A stretch of 33,418 nucleotides of DNA from WLJO01 sp945889085 (GTDB lineage Bacteria > Actinomycetota > Acidimicrobiia > Acidimicrobiales > Ilumatobacteraceae): contig CAMDBM010000035.1 of assembly GCA_945889085.1 (NCBI GenBank), positions 1-33,418 of the forward strand. The letters are read 5' to 3'. The translations under genes were made by a program, and so were the position numbers. Numbering within the stretch: the first letter of the stretch is position 1; each line of letters starts with the position of its first letter. Positions 14,315-23,439 of this stretch are shown one piece after another. The notes below the pieces were generated by a model. It did not search any database. It saw only the letters and a program-made list of their open reading frames with translations, and was not told where the DNA came from.

Positions 14315-14719
14315 ATGTACCTCGCCATCCTCGCCCAAGAAGCTAAGAAGTCGTCTGGCTCCGGCCTGCTCACGTTCATCCCGATCCTCGCAATCGGTGG
14401 GGCGATGTATTTCCTGCTCATCCGGCCGCAGCGCAAGCGGATGAAGAACCAGCAAGGTCTCCTCAAGACCATCGATGAGGGCGACGAGATCATCACGAGT
14501 GGCGGGATCTACGGGTTTGTCACCGCAGTTGACGGCGACGTGCTCTGGGTGGAGATCGACCACGAGAAGAAGGTCGAGATCCGTATCCACCGTTCGTCGG
14601 TGTCCCGCAAGATCAACCCGACCGTCGAGCCCGCCGGCGGCGAGCCGGTGGTCGTGGACCCCAACGCGCCCAATAACGCCGATCAGGGCAAGACTGATGA
14701 CGGAAAGGCCGCCCAGTAA
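14315..14719 (+). CDS. yajC: Preprotein translocase subunit YajC
   Basis: The 134-residue small membrane protein is the accessory subunit of SecDF. One membrane helix (about residues 17-36, LLTFIPILAIGGAMYFLLI) leads into the family signature RPQRKRMKNQQGLL. The conserved cytosolic stretch EGDEIITSGGIYGFVTAV and VEIDHEKKVEIRIHRSSVSR follow. The C-terminal 30 residues are acidic and low in complexity. ATG 14315 is chosen over an in-frame TTG two codons earlier (14309); neither has a strong Shine-Dalgarno. secD starts three bases after the stop, giving the classic yajC-secD-secF order. Confidence 0.92.
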   Translation: MYLAILAQEAKKSSGSGLLTFIPILAIGGAMYFLLIRPQRKRMKNQQGLLKTIDEGDEIITSGGIYGFVTAVDGDVLWVEIDHEKKVEIRIHRSSVSRKINPTVEPAGGEPVVVDPNAPNNADQGKTDDGKAAQ

Positions 14720-14722
14720 CCG

Positions 14723-16438
14723 ATGAAACGTCGGCTGCTCATTTCGCTCCTCGGCATCGTGGTGATCTCGCTCGTCGGGCTCATCACGAATCTGTCGCTG
14801 GGCAACAAGCCCCTGCTCGGGCTCGACCTGCAGGGCGGTGCATCGGTCACGCTTCGACCCGCCTACGGGACTCCGGATCCGACTGCGTTCGACGAGGTCG
14901 TCAAGCTGTATCGCGAGCGGATCAACAGCCTCAACATCGGTGAGGCCGAGGTCATCCGTCAGGGCAACACCATCGTGGTGAACCTGCCGGGTGTAAAGGA
15001 CCAGGACCGCGCGCTGCAGCTCATCGGTACTACTGGCAAGGTCACCTTCCGTCAGGTCTTGGCGCGACAGGGCGGCTTTTCCGGGCTAGCGGTACCTCTC
15101 ACGGGAACTAGTGGGCCGCTCGTCACGGTCCCGGTTACCACGGTTGCCGCAGGCGTAACGGCCACGACGGACCCGTCCGCCCCAACCTCGGTGGCCCCAA
15201 CCTCGGCGGCCCCAACCACGGTGGCCCCAACCACGGCACCGTCTTCGAGCGAGAGCGCAAACGGCCCCGGCCGTCGCCCGGCACAGGCCGCCACGACCAC
15301 CGAGGCACCCGCAACCACGGCGGTGGCGCCGACTACGGCAGCCACCGCAACGACGGCGGTCGGTGCAACCACTACAACCGTCGGGGGGCCGACCACCACG
15401 GCAGCGCCCTTTGACCCGTCTTTGTTGCTCACCCCGGCGGATCAGGACCTGCCCGAGGCAACCGTCACCCTGCCGGACCGTGACGGTTCGGTCATCTACT
15501 CGCTCGGTCCGGTCTTCGCCCAGGGCGAGGCCGCTGTCGAGACCGCCACTGCAGAGCTCGATCGGCAGACCGGTTTCTGGCAGGTATCGCTCACGCTGAA
15601 GAGCGGTGCGACGGGTCTCGGGGCCTGGAACTCAGCCGCGCTGCAGTGCTTCCAGAAGGCAAGCAACTGCGCGGACGGCGGCATGGCGATCGTCATCGAC
15701 CATCAGGTCATCTCCGCCCCGGTGCCCCAGCAGGCGTCGTTCGACTCCGCACAGATTCGTATCACCGGCAACTTCAAGCAGGCCGAGGCGAGCAACGTCG
15801 CCCGGGTGCTCAAGTACGGCGCAACCCCGATTGAGATGCGCGCGGAGGAGTCGCGCACTGTGTCGGCCACCCTCGGCAAGGACTCGCTGCGTGCCGGGGT
15901 CATCTCCGGCGTGATCGGTGTCGCTCTCGTCCTGATCCTGATGCTCCTGTACTACCGGCGCCTTGCTCTGGTGATCGTCGGCGGTCTCTGTGTTTCCGGC
16001 TCGATTGTCTGGAGCATGATCTCGTTGTTCGACAACTTCTTCGTGCTCACGCTTGCGGGTGTCACCGGGATCATCGTGTCGATCGGCGTGACGGTGGACT
16101 CGTACGTCGTGTACTTCGAGCGGCTGAAGGACGATATGAAGGCCGGTCGCTCGCTGCGCAACTCGGCCCAACGAGGCTTCGCGTCCGCGTGGAGGACCAT
16201 CCTCGCGGCTGACTTCGTGTCCCTACTCGGTGCTGCTGTGCTCTGGTACCTGTCGGTCGGCTCGGTGCGAGGGTTCGCCCTCTTCCTCGGCCTGTCAACC
16301 CTGTGCGACATGGTGGTTGCCTGGTTCTTCACGAGGCCCGCAGTCATCCTGCTGTCCCGCAGGAAGTCCTTCCAGAAGGGCAAGGTGTTCGGTATCGCTG
16401 CCGTTGCGGACACGGCAAGCGCGGGGGGTGCGCGATGA
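14723..16438 (+). CDS. secD: Protein translocase subunit SecD
   Basis: This 571-residue proton-driven export motor subunit has a first membrane helix (about 4-25), the LGLDLQGGASVTL motif, and the large extracytoplasmic P1 domain. Five C-terminal helices carry the RND-type signatures LRAGVISGVIGVALVLILML, TLAGVTGIIVSIGVTVDSYVVYFERLKD and RGFASAWRTI. Residues about 138-229 are a Thr/Ala/Pro/Ser-rich, low-complexity insertion inside P1 (APTTVAPTTA type). A Pro-rich insertion is also known in mycobacterial SecD. The core parts are intact, so the protein is probably functional. Its stop overlaps the secF ATG by 4 bases. There is no strong Shine-Dalgarno before ATG 14723. Confidence 0.95.
   Translation: MKRRLLISLLGIVVISLVGLITNLSLGNKPLLGLDLQGGASVTLRPAYGTPDPTAFDEVVKLYRERINSLNIGEAEVIRQGNTIVVNLPGVKDQDRALQLIGTTGKVTFRQVLARQGGFSGLAVPLTGTSGPLVTVPVTTVAAGVTATTDPSAPTSVAPTSAAPTTVAPTTAPSSSESANGPGRRPAQAATTTEAPATTAVAPTTAATATTAVGATTTTVGGPTTTAAPFDPSLLLTPADQDLPEATVTLPDRDGSVIYSLGPVFAQGEAAVETATAELDRQTGFWQVSLTLKSGATGLGAWNSAALQCFQKASNCADGGMAIVIDHQVISAPVPQQASFDSAQIRITGNFKQAEASNVARVLKYGATPIEMRAEESRTVSATLGKDSLRAGVISGVIGVALVLILMLLYYRRLALVIVGGLCVSGSIVWSMISLFDNFFVLTLAGVTGIIVSIGVTVDSYVVYFERLKDDMKAGRSLRNSAQRGFASAWRTILAADFVSLLGAAVLWYLSVGSVRGFALFLGLSTLCDMVVAWFFTRPAVILLSRRKSFQKGKVFGIAAVADTASAGGAR
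15182..15240 (+). repeat. Four imperfect 15-bp tandem repeats in secD
   Basis: Units of the type CCAACCTCGGTGGCC start at 15182, 15197, 15212 and 15227, the last one incomplete, encoding A-P-T-[ST]-[VA] repeats. They sit in the low-complexity insertion and are a likely site of length variation by slippage. Confidence 0.75.
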
Positions 16439-17604
16439 GCAACGACACGACAACCACGGCCGGGGCAGAGGTGCCGGTACGTCGTCGTTCCCTCTGGGGA
16501 CGCCTCTACCACGGCGAGACCACGTTCGACTTCGTCGGTCGCCGTCGGGTTGGTTACCGAATCTCGGGGATCTTCCTCGTGCTCACGGTAATTTTCCTCA
16601 TCGTTCGGGGCCTGAATCTCGGCATCGACTTCAAGGGCGGCGTGTCCTGGGAGGTCGCGTCGGCCTCGGTGTCACAGTCAGAGGTGGAGTCGGTCCTGTC
16701 GGATAACGGCATCTCGGTTCGCGAGGCAAAGATTGAGTTCCTGCAGAGTCGCGGCGGCGGTGACGACCGAGTGCGTGTTCAGGTTCCCGAGCAGACCGCT
16801 GAGGTGCAGACTGCGGTGCAACAGGACCTCGCTCAGCTTGCGGGCGTGTCCACCGACGATGTGAGCCGCAACGTGGTCAGCGCCACCTGGGGCAAGGAGA
16901 TCACCAAGAAGGCGATTGTTGCACTGATCGTCTTCATTGCGCTGCTATCTGTGTACATCTCGTGGCGGTTCGAGTGGAAGATGGCGATTGCAGCGATCGC
17001 GGCAATGTTGCACGACGTCGCGATCAGCCTCGGCATCTATGCGATCCTCCACCTCACGGTCACCCCGGCGACGGTCATTGCGTTCCTCACGATCCTCGGG
17101 TTCTCGCTGTACGACACAATTGTCGTGTTCGACAAGGTGCACGAGAACGCCAAGCGTTTCGGGAACACCAAGATCGGGTATGGCGACATCGTCAACCTGT
17201 CCAGCAACGAGGTGCTCATGCGCTCGCTCAACACGAGCATCGCTGCCCTCCTGCCGGTGCTGTCGGTGCTGGTGGTCGGGGCGTGGGTGCTCGGCGTCGA
17301 GGTGCTCGTGGACTTCGCTCTAGCGCTGTTCATCGGCCTCCTTACCGGTTCGTACTCGTCGCTGTTCATCGCAACACCGATCCTCGCGAGCCTCAAGGGT
17401 CGCGAGAAGCGCTACTCCGGTCTTCGTGATCGGCACGCGTCCGGTGACGAACTCGCTCGGCTCCGGGTGGGCGGGAGTTCTGGCCCGCGTGCTTCTGCCC
17501 AGGCGGGTGCTCCGGGATCGATGGAGGCGGCTCGTGCGCTTTCCAACGATGCGGCAACCGTGCTGTCGCATCCCCCGCGCCCGCGCAAACAGCGTCGGCG
17601 CTGA
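16435..17604 (+). CDS. secF: Protein translocase subunit SecF
   Basis: This 389-residue partner of SecD has an N-terminal helix (residues about 40-58, ISGIFLVLTVIFLIV). LNLGIDFKGGVSWEV follows, then a short P1-like domain, and five more helices with the SecF signatures YISWRFEWKMAIAAIAAMLHD, TILGFSLYDTIVVFDKVHEN and LNTSIAALLPVLSVL. The cytosolic tail is basic (RPRKQRRR). The ATG at 16435 overlaps the secD stop (ATGA); a longer in-frame reading upstream is antisequence within secD and is rejected. SecDF uses the proton gradient to pull secreted proteins across the membrane. Confidence 0.95.
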   Translation: MSNDTTTTAGAEVPVRRRSLWGRLYHGETTFDFVGRRRVGYRISGIFLVLTVIFLIVRGLNLGIDFKGGVSWEVASASVSQSEVESVLSDNGISVREAKIEFLQSRGGGDDRVRVQVPEQTAEVQTAVQQDLAQLAGVSTDDVSRNVVSATWGKEITKKAIVALIVFIALLSVYISWRFEWKMAIAAIAAMLHDVAISLGIYAILHLTVTPATVIAFLTILGFSLYDTIVVFDKVHENAKRFGNTKIGYGDIVNLSSNEVLMRSLNTSIAALLPVLSVLVVGAWVLGVEVLVDFALALFIGLLTGSYSSLFIATPILASLKGREKRYSGLRDRHASGDELARLRVGGSSGPRASAQAGAPGSMEAARALSNDAATVLSHPPRPRKQRRR

Positions 17605-17613
17605 GCGCAGGGG

Positions 17614-17619
17614 TAACCT
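17614..17619 (+). promoter_or_regulatory. -10-like TAACCT before apt
   Basis: TAACCT (context GGTAACCTGC) ends 6 bases before the ATG at 17626, predicting a leaderless apt-rel message. Confidence 0.45.
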
Positions 17620-17625
17620 GCGATC

Positions 17626-18153
17626 ATGGTCGTCGACGTTGCGGGTATCTCCGGGTTCATCCGTGAGATTCCCGACTATCCGAAGCAAGGTGTGGTCTTC
17701 CGTGACCTCACTCCGCTCTTCGGCGACGCTGCAGCATTCGCAAGAACGATTGACGCACTCGTAGAGCGCTTCTCGGGTCTGGGTGTCGATCGGGTGATCG
17801 GCATCGAGGCACGCGGATTTATTCTCGCTGCCCCGGTCGCGTACCGGATGGGAGCAGGTTTCGTGCCCGTTCGCAAGGCAGGCAAGCTTCCGTGGGCCGT
17901 GGCCCGCGAGGAGTTCGACCTCGAGTACGGGTCCGACAAACTGGAAATCCACCGAGACGCGCTGCGGCCCGACGAGCGTGTGCTCATCATCGACGACGTG
18001 CTCGCCACGGGTGGGACCGCTGCGGCCACTGCCCGTCTCGTAGAGGCACTCGGCGCCCGCGTTGCCGCGCTCGGCGTGGTTCTGGAGCTGGAGTTCTTGC
18101 AGGGGCGTGATCGCCTCGCCGGGCACCGGCTCGAGAGCCTGTTGGTGCACTGA
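17626..18153 (+). CDS. apt: Adenine phosphoribosyltransferase
   Basis: The 175-residue purine salvage enzyme converts adenine and PRPP to AMP. It has IREIPDYPKQGVVFRDLTPL at the start, GVDRVIGIEARGFILAAPVAYRMGAGFVPVRKAGKLP, and the PRPP-binding loop VLIIDDVLATGGTAAATARL. The length and motif order are standard. It lies between secF and rel as in many actinobacteria, where purine salvage and (p)ppGpp metabolism sit together. rel follows after 8 bases. Confidence 0.96.
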   Translation: MVVDVAGISGFIREIPDYPKQGVVFRDLTPLFGDAAAFARTIDALVERFSGLGVDRVIGIEARGFILAAPVAYRMGAGFVPVRKAGKLPWAVAREEFDLEYGSDKLEIHRDALRPDERVLIIDDVLATGGTAAATARLVEALGARVAALGVVLELEFLQGRDRLAGHRLESLLVH

Positions 18154-18161
18154 GCCTCGTC

Positions 18162-20375
18162 ATGGGAACCGTCGATCGGGTGCTTCCGTGGAGGCGGCAG
18201 CCGTCGGCCACGGTCGATGAGCTTGCCCCGCTGCTCGTCCCGTACCGCCAGCGTCACCCCAAGGCGAGCGTCCTGCTCATCCAGCGGGCCTACGAGGTAG
18301 CGGCGCAGGCCCACGTCAATCAGCGACGCACGACGGGCGAGAGCTACATCAACCACCCGATCCAGGTCGCACGGATCGTGGCCGAAATCGGCCTCGACGA
18401 CATCTCGCTCGCTGCTGCGCTGCTGCACGACTCGGTGGAGGACACTGAGCTCACGATCGCAGATGTCGAGGGCGAGTTCGGCTCCGAGGTTGCCGACATC
18501 GTCGATGGTCTCACGAAGCTCGAACGCATTCACTTCGACTCGAAGGAGGCGCAGCAGGCAGCGACGATGCGCAAGATGCTCGTGGCGATTGCGCGTGACC
18601 TGCGGGTGCTCATCATCAAGCTCGCGGACCGTCTCCACAACATGCGGACCCTCGCAGGGATGCCGGCCGAGAAGCAGCGCCGGATCGCGCAGGAGACGAT
18701 GGACATCTACGCGCCGCTCGCCAACCGGCTCGGCATGGAGGAGATGAAGACTCAGCTCGAGGAACTGAGCTTTGCCGCGCTGTACCCGAAGCGCTACGCG
18801 GAACTGGACCACCTCGTCGCTACACGGACGCCCGGTCGCGAGGTATACCTCGCCAGGGCCGTGGGGGAGATCCACTCCCGGCTCGCCGACCTGAACATCG
18901 TTGCCGACGTGCGGGGCAGGCCGAAGCAGCTGTGGAGTATCTACGAGAAGATGGTGCAGAAGGGCAAGGATTTCGAGGAGATCTTCGACCTCGTCGCCAT
19001 CCGGATTGTCGTGGACTCGGTGAAGGACTGCTATGCAGCGCTCGGATGCATCCACGGTATGTGGCGTCCGGTCGTAGGGCGCTTCAAGGACTACATCGCG
19101 ATGCCGAAGTTCAACCTGTACCAGTCGCTCCACACCACGGTGGTCGACCACGAGGGCAGAACGATCGAGGTGCAGATCCGTACGAAGGAGATGCACCAGT
19201 CCGCCGAGTGGGGGGTGGCGGCGCACTGGACGTACAAACAGGGCAATGGCGTGGAGGACATGGATTGGCTCAACCGCATCATCGACTGGCAGGACGACCA
19301 GTCCGACCCGGCCAAGTTCATGGAGCAGCTGAAGGTCGATCTGGAGCCCGACGAGGTCTTTGTCTTCACGCCGAAGGGGAAGGTGGTCTCGCTGCCCACC
19401 GGTTCCACACCGATCGACTTCGCCTACACCGTGCATACCGAGGTCGGGCACGCATGTATCGGGGCGCGGGTCAACGGCAGGCTCGTGCCACTCGACTATC
19501 AGCTCCGTTCGGGTGAGACCTGCGAGATCTTCACCTCGAAGGTGGAAACTGCCGGACCGTCCCGTGACTGGTTGCAGATCGTTGTCTCCCCGAGAGCACG
19601 CAACAAGATCCGGCAATGGTTCTCGAGGGAGCGCCGTGACGACATGCTCGAGGCCGGTAGGGAGTCGATCACGAAGGAGCTTCGTCGCCTCAACCTGCCG
19701 ATCAGCCGGAATATCGAGGGCGATGCCCTCCTCGCCGAGGCCATCGAGGGGAACTACCAAGACGTCGAGTCGCTGCTTGTAGGCATCGGTGAGGGTCACG
19801 TCTCGGCCCGATCGATTGCCCAACGCCTCAATCGTGCATTCTCCGAGCAGGACGACGAGTTCCTCGCCTCGACAGTGTCCAAACCGCGTTCGTACCGTTC
19901 GGGTGCGAAGAAGGTCGGTATCCACGTCGAGGGGTTCGACGATCTCCTCGTTCGGCTCTCGAAGTGCTGCACTCCGGTACCGGGGGACCCGATCCTCGGG
20001 TTCGTCACCCGCGGCAGGGGGGTGTCGGTGCACCGTTCGGACTGCTCCAACGCGGTCTCGTTGGCCCTCGGGCAGGCGGCTCGCCTCATCGACGTCGAGT
20101 GGGATCGGGACACGGTTGGCACCTCGTTCCGGGCGGCCGTCGAGGTGGTTGCCCTCGACCGAACCCGGTTGCTGCGGGACGTTGCAAACACGCTGTCCGA
20201 TCAGCACGTCAACATCGTCGCCTGCTCCACCCACACCGGTACTGACCGTGTTGCCAAGATGCGCTTTGAGTTCGAACTGTCGGACCCGAGCCATCTCGAG
20301 TCAGTGCTGCGCACCATCAAGAAGATCGACGGCGTGTACGACGCCTACCGTTTGGTGCCCGGTGGAGGCGGATAG
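18162..20375 (+). CDS. rel: Bifunctional (p)ppGpp synthetase/hydrolase Rel
   Basis: The 737-residue long RSH protein makes and degrades the stringent-response alarmone. The hydrolase HD domain is intact: H65 (YINHPIQVARI) and H89-D90 (LLHDSVEDTE). The synthetase domain has the R-x-K-D motif at 307-310 (GRFKDYIAMPKFNLYQSLHT) and EVQIRTKEMHQSAEWGVAAHW. The RFKD form is that of bifunctional Rel/SpoT, not the E-x-D-D of hydrolase-dead RelA. A TGS domain (about 398-460), a conserved cysteine motif (LSKCCTPVPGDPILGFVTRG) and a C-terminal ACT domain follow. The start at ATG 18162 has no visible Shine-Dalgarno but begins at the usual distance from the HD domain. Probably one unit with apt. Confidence 0.95.
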   Translation: MGTVDRVLPWRRQPSATVDELAPLLVPYRQRHPKASVLLIQRAYEVAAQAHVNQRRTTGESYINHPIQVARIVAEIGLDDISLAAALLHDSVEDTELTIADVEGEFGSEVADIVDGLTKLERIHFDSKEAQQAATMRKMLVAIARDLRVLIIKLADRLHNMRTLAGMPAEKQRRIAQETMDIYAPLANRLGMEEMKTQLEELSFAALYPKRYAELDHLVATRTPGREVYLARAVGEIHSRLADLNIVADVRGRPKQLWSIYEKMVQKGKDFEEIFDLVAIRIVVDSVKDCYAALGCIHGMWRPVVGRFKDYIAMPKFNLYQSLHTTVVDHEGRTIEVQIRTKEMHQSAEWGVAAHWTYKQGNGVEDMDWLNRIIDWQDDQSDPAKFMEQLKVDLEPDEVFVFTPKGKVVSLPTGSTPIDFAYTVHTEVGHACIGARVNGRLVPLDYQLRSGETCEIFTSKVETAGPSRDWLQIVVSPRARNKIRQWFSRERRDDMLEAGRESITKELRRLNLPISRNIEGDALLAEAIEGNYQDVESLLVGIGEGHVSARSIAQRLNRAFSEQDDEFLASTVSKPRSYRSGAKKVGIHVEGFDDLLVRLSKCCTPVPGDPILGFVTRGRGVSVHRSDCSNAVSLALGQAARLIDVEWDRDTVGTSFRAAVEVVALDRTRLLRDVANTLSDQHVNIVACSTHTGTDRVAKMRFEFELSDPSHLESVLRTIKKIDGVYDAYRLVPGGGG

Positions 20376-20410
20376 CAGCGGATTGGTCCGGTCCGGCAGA
20401 CCCGCTCCGG

Positions 20411-20416
20411 TAGCGT
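20411..20416 (+). promoter_or_regulatory. -10-like TAGCGT before hisS
   Basis: TAGCGT ends 8 bases before the GTG at 20425 in the 49-base gap after rel. A TTGGTC at 20383-20388 is 22 bases away, too far for a normal -35. Confidence 0.4.
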
Positions 20417-20424
20417 GAAAGGCC

Positions 20425-21693
20425 GTGCCCGAGTATCAGACCAGCCCAGGGACCAGAGACATCCTGGCCCCAGACAGCACCCGCTGGAGGCGGTTGGTCG
20501 AAGTGTTCGCCGAGGTCGTCGAGTCCGCCGGTTTCGGTCAGATCATCCCGCCGATGTTCGAGGACCTCGGTGTCTTCCTGCGCCTCGGCGAGGCCACCGA
20601 CATCGTCACGAAAGAGATGTACGACTTCGAGGACAAGGGCGGCCGTCGTGTCGCGCTGAGGCCCGAGATGACTGCTGGTGTGGTGCGTGCGTTCGTGCAG
20701 CATCGTCCGCTCCTGCCGTGGAAGGCGTGGTACGCAGGGCCGAACTTCCGGTACGAGAAGGCGCAGCAGGGCCGCTACCGACAGTTCGACCAGGTGGGTG
20801 TCGAGGTTCTCGGTGTGGACGACCCGCACCTCGATGCCGAGGTGATCTCCCTGGCGTGGGACTTCTACGGTCGCCTCGGTCTTCGACAGGTTCGACTCGT
20901 CGTGAACTCCCTCGGTGAGCCCGAGGATCGCTCGCGGTATGTCGATGCGCTGCGCCTGCACTTCTCGAAGGATCTGGCCGCTCTCAGCCCGGAGAGTCGC
21001 CAGACCCTCGAGCGCAATCCGCTGCGCGTGCTGGATTCCAAGCGCGAGCAGGATGCACCGCTCGTTGCAGCGGCCCCGGTGATCTCTGACTTCTACTCAG
21101 TGGATGCTGCCGAGCATTTTGCCAGCGTTCTCGCGGGTCTCGACCGTCTTGCCATCCCGTACGAGGTCCGTCCGTCGCTCGTGAGGGGTCTCGACTACTA
21201 CCGCAAGACCACGTTCGAGTTCATCGGTGCGGCGCTCGAGTCATCGCAGAACGCTGTCGGCGGCGGCGGTCGCTATGACGGCCTAGTCGAGGACCTCGGC
21301 GGCCCGAGCACCCCAGGCATCGGCTTCGCGCTCGGCGTCGACCGGACCCTGCTCGAGTGTGACGCCGAGGGCGTGTTCGGCGCACCGGCAACTCCGGTCT
21401 CGGTTTTCGTCGTCGACGTGACGGGTGGCGCTGAGGCACTCACGCTCACGCACGACCTCCGCTCCGCGGGGATCGCTTCGGACCGCGCATACGAAGGTCG
21501 CAGCATGAAGAGCCAGATGAAGGCCGCGGACCGCAGCGGTGCCACGTTCGCGATCATCATCGGCGGCGACGAACTTGCCTCGGGCGCGGTCACCGTCCGC
21601 CCGCTTGCCGGTCAGGTCGGCGACGACCGGACCCAGAGCACGATCCCACGAACCGAACTCATCCCCATGCTGAAGCGAGTACTCCCATCATGA
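20425..21693 (+). CDS. hisS: Histidyl-tRNA synthetase
   Basis: The 422-residue class II enzyme charges tRNA-His. It has the N-terminal GTRDILAPDSTRW, motif 2 region RYEKAQQGRYRQFDQVGVEVLG, LRPEMTAGVVRAF, the two histidine-recognition segments LVRGLDYYRKTTFEF and GGGGRYDGLVEDLGG, motif 3 GIGFALGVDRTLL, and a C-terminal anticodon-binding domain (SVFVVDVTGGAEALTL). The GTG start is supported by the promoter-like box and the immediate start of the conserved region. Its TGA overlaps the aspS ATG by 4 bases. Confidence 0.96.
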   Translation: MPEYQTSPGTRDILAPDSTRWRRLVEVFAEVVESAGFGQIIPPMFEDLGVFLRLGEATDIVTKEMYDFEDKGGRRVALRPEMTAGVVRAFVQHRPLLPWKAWYAGPNFRYEKAQQGRYRQFDQVGVEVLGVDDPHLDAEVISLAWDFYGRLGLRQVRLVVNSLGEPEDRSRYVDALRLHFSKDLAALSPESRQTLERNPLRVLDSKREQDAPLVAAAPVISDFYSVDAAEHFASVLAGLDRLAIPYEVRPSLVRGLDYYRKTTFEFIGAALESSQNAVGGGGRYDGLVEDLGGPSTPGIGFALGVDRTLLECDAEGVFGAPATPVSVFVVDVTGGAEALTLTHDLRSAGIASDRAYEGRSMKSQMKAADRSGATFAIIIGGDELASGAVTVRPLAGQVGDDRTQSTIPRTELIPMLKRVLPS

Positions 21694-23435
21694 CCTCCAC
21701 CGGAATGCGTACGCACCAGTGCGGCGAACTCAGGGCCGAAAACATCGGCCAGACCGTGTCCCTGTGCGGCTGGGTGGCCACCCGCCGGGAGCACGGTGAG
21801 CACCTCGCCTTCGTGGACCTGCGGGATCACACGGGCCTCACCCAGTGCGTGGTCGACAACGCTGTCGACGTCCGCCCCGAGTACGTGATCCGCGTGACGG
21901 GTGTGGTTGCGGCCCGCCCGGCAGAGAGCGCGAACGACCGGATCGCCACGGGTGCCGTGGAGATCCAGGACTGTCAGGTGGAGATCCTGAACACCGCCGA
22001 GGCGCCGCCCTTCCCGATCAATGAGCGTGCCGACCAGGTGGCCGAGGGCACCCGTCTGCAGTACCGGTACCTCGACCTGCGCCGCGAGCGCATGCAGCGA
22101 AACCTGCGTATCCGATCGGCGGTCAACTCCGCGGTGCGCAGCGCGATGGAGGGCCAGGGCTTCGTGGAGGTGGAGACACCGATGCTGGTTCCGTCCACTC
22201 CCGAGGGCGCTCGCGAGTTCATCGTCCCCTCCCGCAAGGAGCCCGGCGCGTTCTACGCGTTGCCGCAGTCGCCGCAGTTGTTCAAGCAGTTGCTCATGGT
22301 TGCTGGCGTGGACCGCTATTTCCAGATCGCTCGATGCCTCCGGGACGAGGATCTCCGTGCGGATCGGCAATACGAGTTCATGCAGCTCGACGCCGAGATG
22401 TCGTTCGCCACACAGGACGACGTGCTCGCCGCGCTCAGCAAGGCCGTGATGGACGCGGCCGAGGTGGTAACGGGTGAGCGCCCGGCCCCGATCGAGCGGA
22501 TCACGTGGCACGAGGCCATGAACACCTACGGGTCCGACAAGCCGGACCTCCGTTTCGGGATGAACCTCACGGAACTGACCGACGTGTTCGCATCCACCGG
22601 GTTCAAGGCGTTCGCCGGGGCTGCTTGCATCAAGGGGATCAACGCGACCAGTCGGGCCGAGGAGTTCGGTCGCAACAAGCTCGATGCCATGACGGATCGC
22701 GCCAAGAAGACCGGTGCGAAGGGACTCGTGTGGCTGAAGGTGGGCGATGACGGCTCACTGGACTCACCAGTGGCGAAGTTCCTGAGCGAGTCGGAACAGA
22801 CAGCAGTCAAGGAGCGCCTCGGTGCGAAGCCGGGAGATCTGCTGCTCGTCGTTGCCGACACGTGGATGACCACCTGCGAGGTGCTCGGCCAATTGCGCAA
22901 CGACCTCGGGCGCCCGCCCGTGTATGAGGGTCCGTACCGCTACGTGTGGGTGGTGGACTTCCCCCTGTTCGTGAGCGTGGACGAAACCACCGGTCGGCCG
23001 CGCCCCGGTCACCACCCGTTCTGTCACCCCAAGCCCGAGGACCTCGACCGGATGGAGACCGACCCGATGTCTGTGCGGGCACAGGCCTACGACCTCGTAC
23101 TCAACGGTTGGGAGCTCGGCTCCGGGTCCATCCGGATCCACGAGCCGGCGCTGCAGCGTCGCGTGTTCAACCTGCTGGGCATCAGCGACGAGGACGCTGA
23201 TCGCCGCTTTGGGTTTTTCCTCACGCCGTTCCGGTATGGCGCGCCGCCCCACGGTGGCTTCGCCTTCGGGCTCGACCGTCTGGTCGCGATCCTTGCGGGC
23301 GAGGAGAACATCCGCGAGGTCATTGCGTTCCCGAAGACCCAGAGCGGATCCGATCCGATGACCAACGCCCCGACGCCGGTGGAACCCAAGCAGTTGAGCG
23401 ATCTGGGGATCCGAGTGCTTCCGAGGTCCAGCTGA
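21690..23435 (+). CDS. aspS: Aspartyl-tRNA synthetase (bacterial type)
   Basis: The 581-residue class II enzyme has an N-terminal OB anticodon domain (CGWVATRREHGEHLAFVDLRD). The catalytic core contains RYRYLDLRRERMQRNLRIRS-like motif 1 and DRYFQIARCLRDEDLRADRQ for motif 2. The bacterial GAD insertion lies around residues 290-400, and motif 3 is GGFAFGLDRLVAIL. FPKTQSGSDPMTNAPTPV near the end is diagnostic. The OB loop has a His where non-discriminating AspRS enzymes have one, but the second marker position is not glycine, so tRNA specificity is unclear. Coupled to hisS by a 4-base overlap; rarA follows after 4 bases. Confidence 0.96.
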   Translation: MTSTGMRTHQCGELRAENIGQTVSLCGWVATRREHGEHLAFVDLRDHTGLTQCVVDNAVDVRPEYVIRVTGVVAARPAESANDRIATGAVEIQDCQVEILNTAEAPPFPINERADQVAEGTRLQYRYLDLRRERMQRNLRIRSAVNSAVRSAMEGQGFVEVETPMLVPSTPEGAREFIVPSRKEPGAFYALPQSPQLFKQLLMVAGVDRYFQIARCLRDEDLRADRQYEFMQLDAEMSFATQDDVLAALSKAVMDAAEVVTGERPAPIERITWHEAMNTYGSDKPDLRFGMNLTELTDVFASTGFKAFAGAACIKGINATSRAEEFGRNKLDAMTDRAKKTGAKGLVWLKVGDDGSLDSPVAKFLSESEQTAVKERLGAKPGDLLLVVADTWMTTCEVLGQLRNDLGRPPVYEGPYRYVWVVDFPLFVSVDETTGRPRPGHHPFCHPKPEDLDRMETDPMSVRAQAYDLVLNGWELGSGSIRIHEPALQRRVFNLLGISDEDADRRFGFFLTPFRYGAPPHGGFAFGLDRLVAILAGEENIREVIAFPKTQSGSDPMTNAPTPVEPKQLSDLGIRVLPRSS

Positions 23436-23439
23436 CGTC

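Noticed and set aside
16303..16434. N-terminal extension of secF
   Set aside because: It lies inside secD in another frame; the ATGA overlap at 16435 and the homology start fit a normal SecF.
17676..20294. Minus-strand open frame of 872 codons
   Set aside because: It is entirely antisense to apt and rel, which are unmistakable. Composition (Arg, Asp, His, Leu) is typical of an antisense shadow in high-GC DNA.
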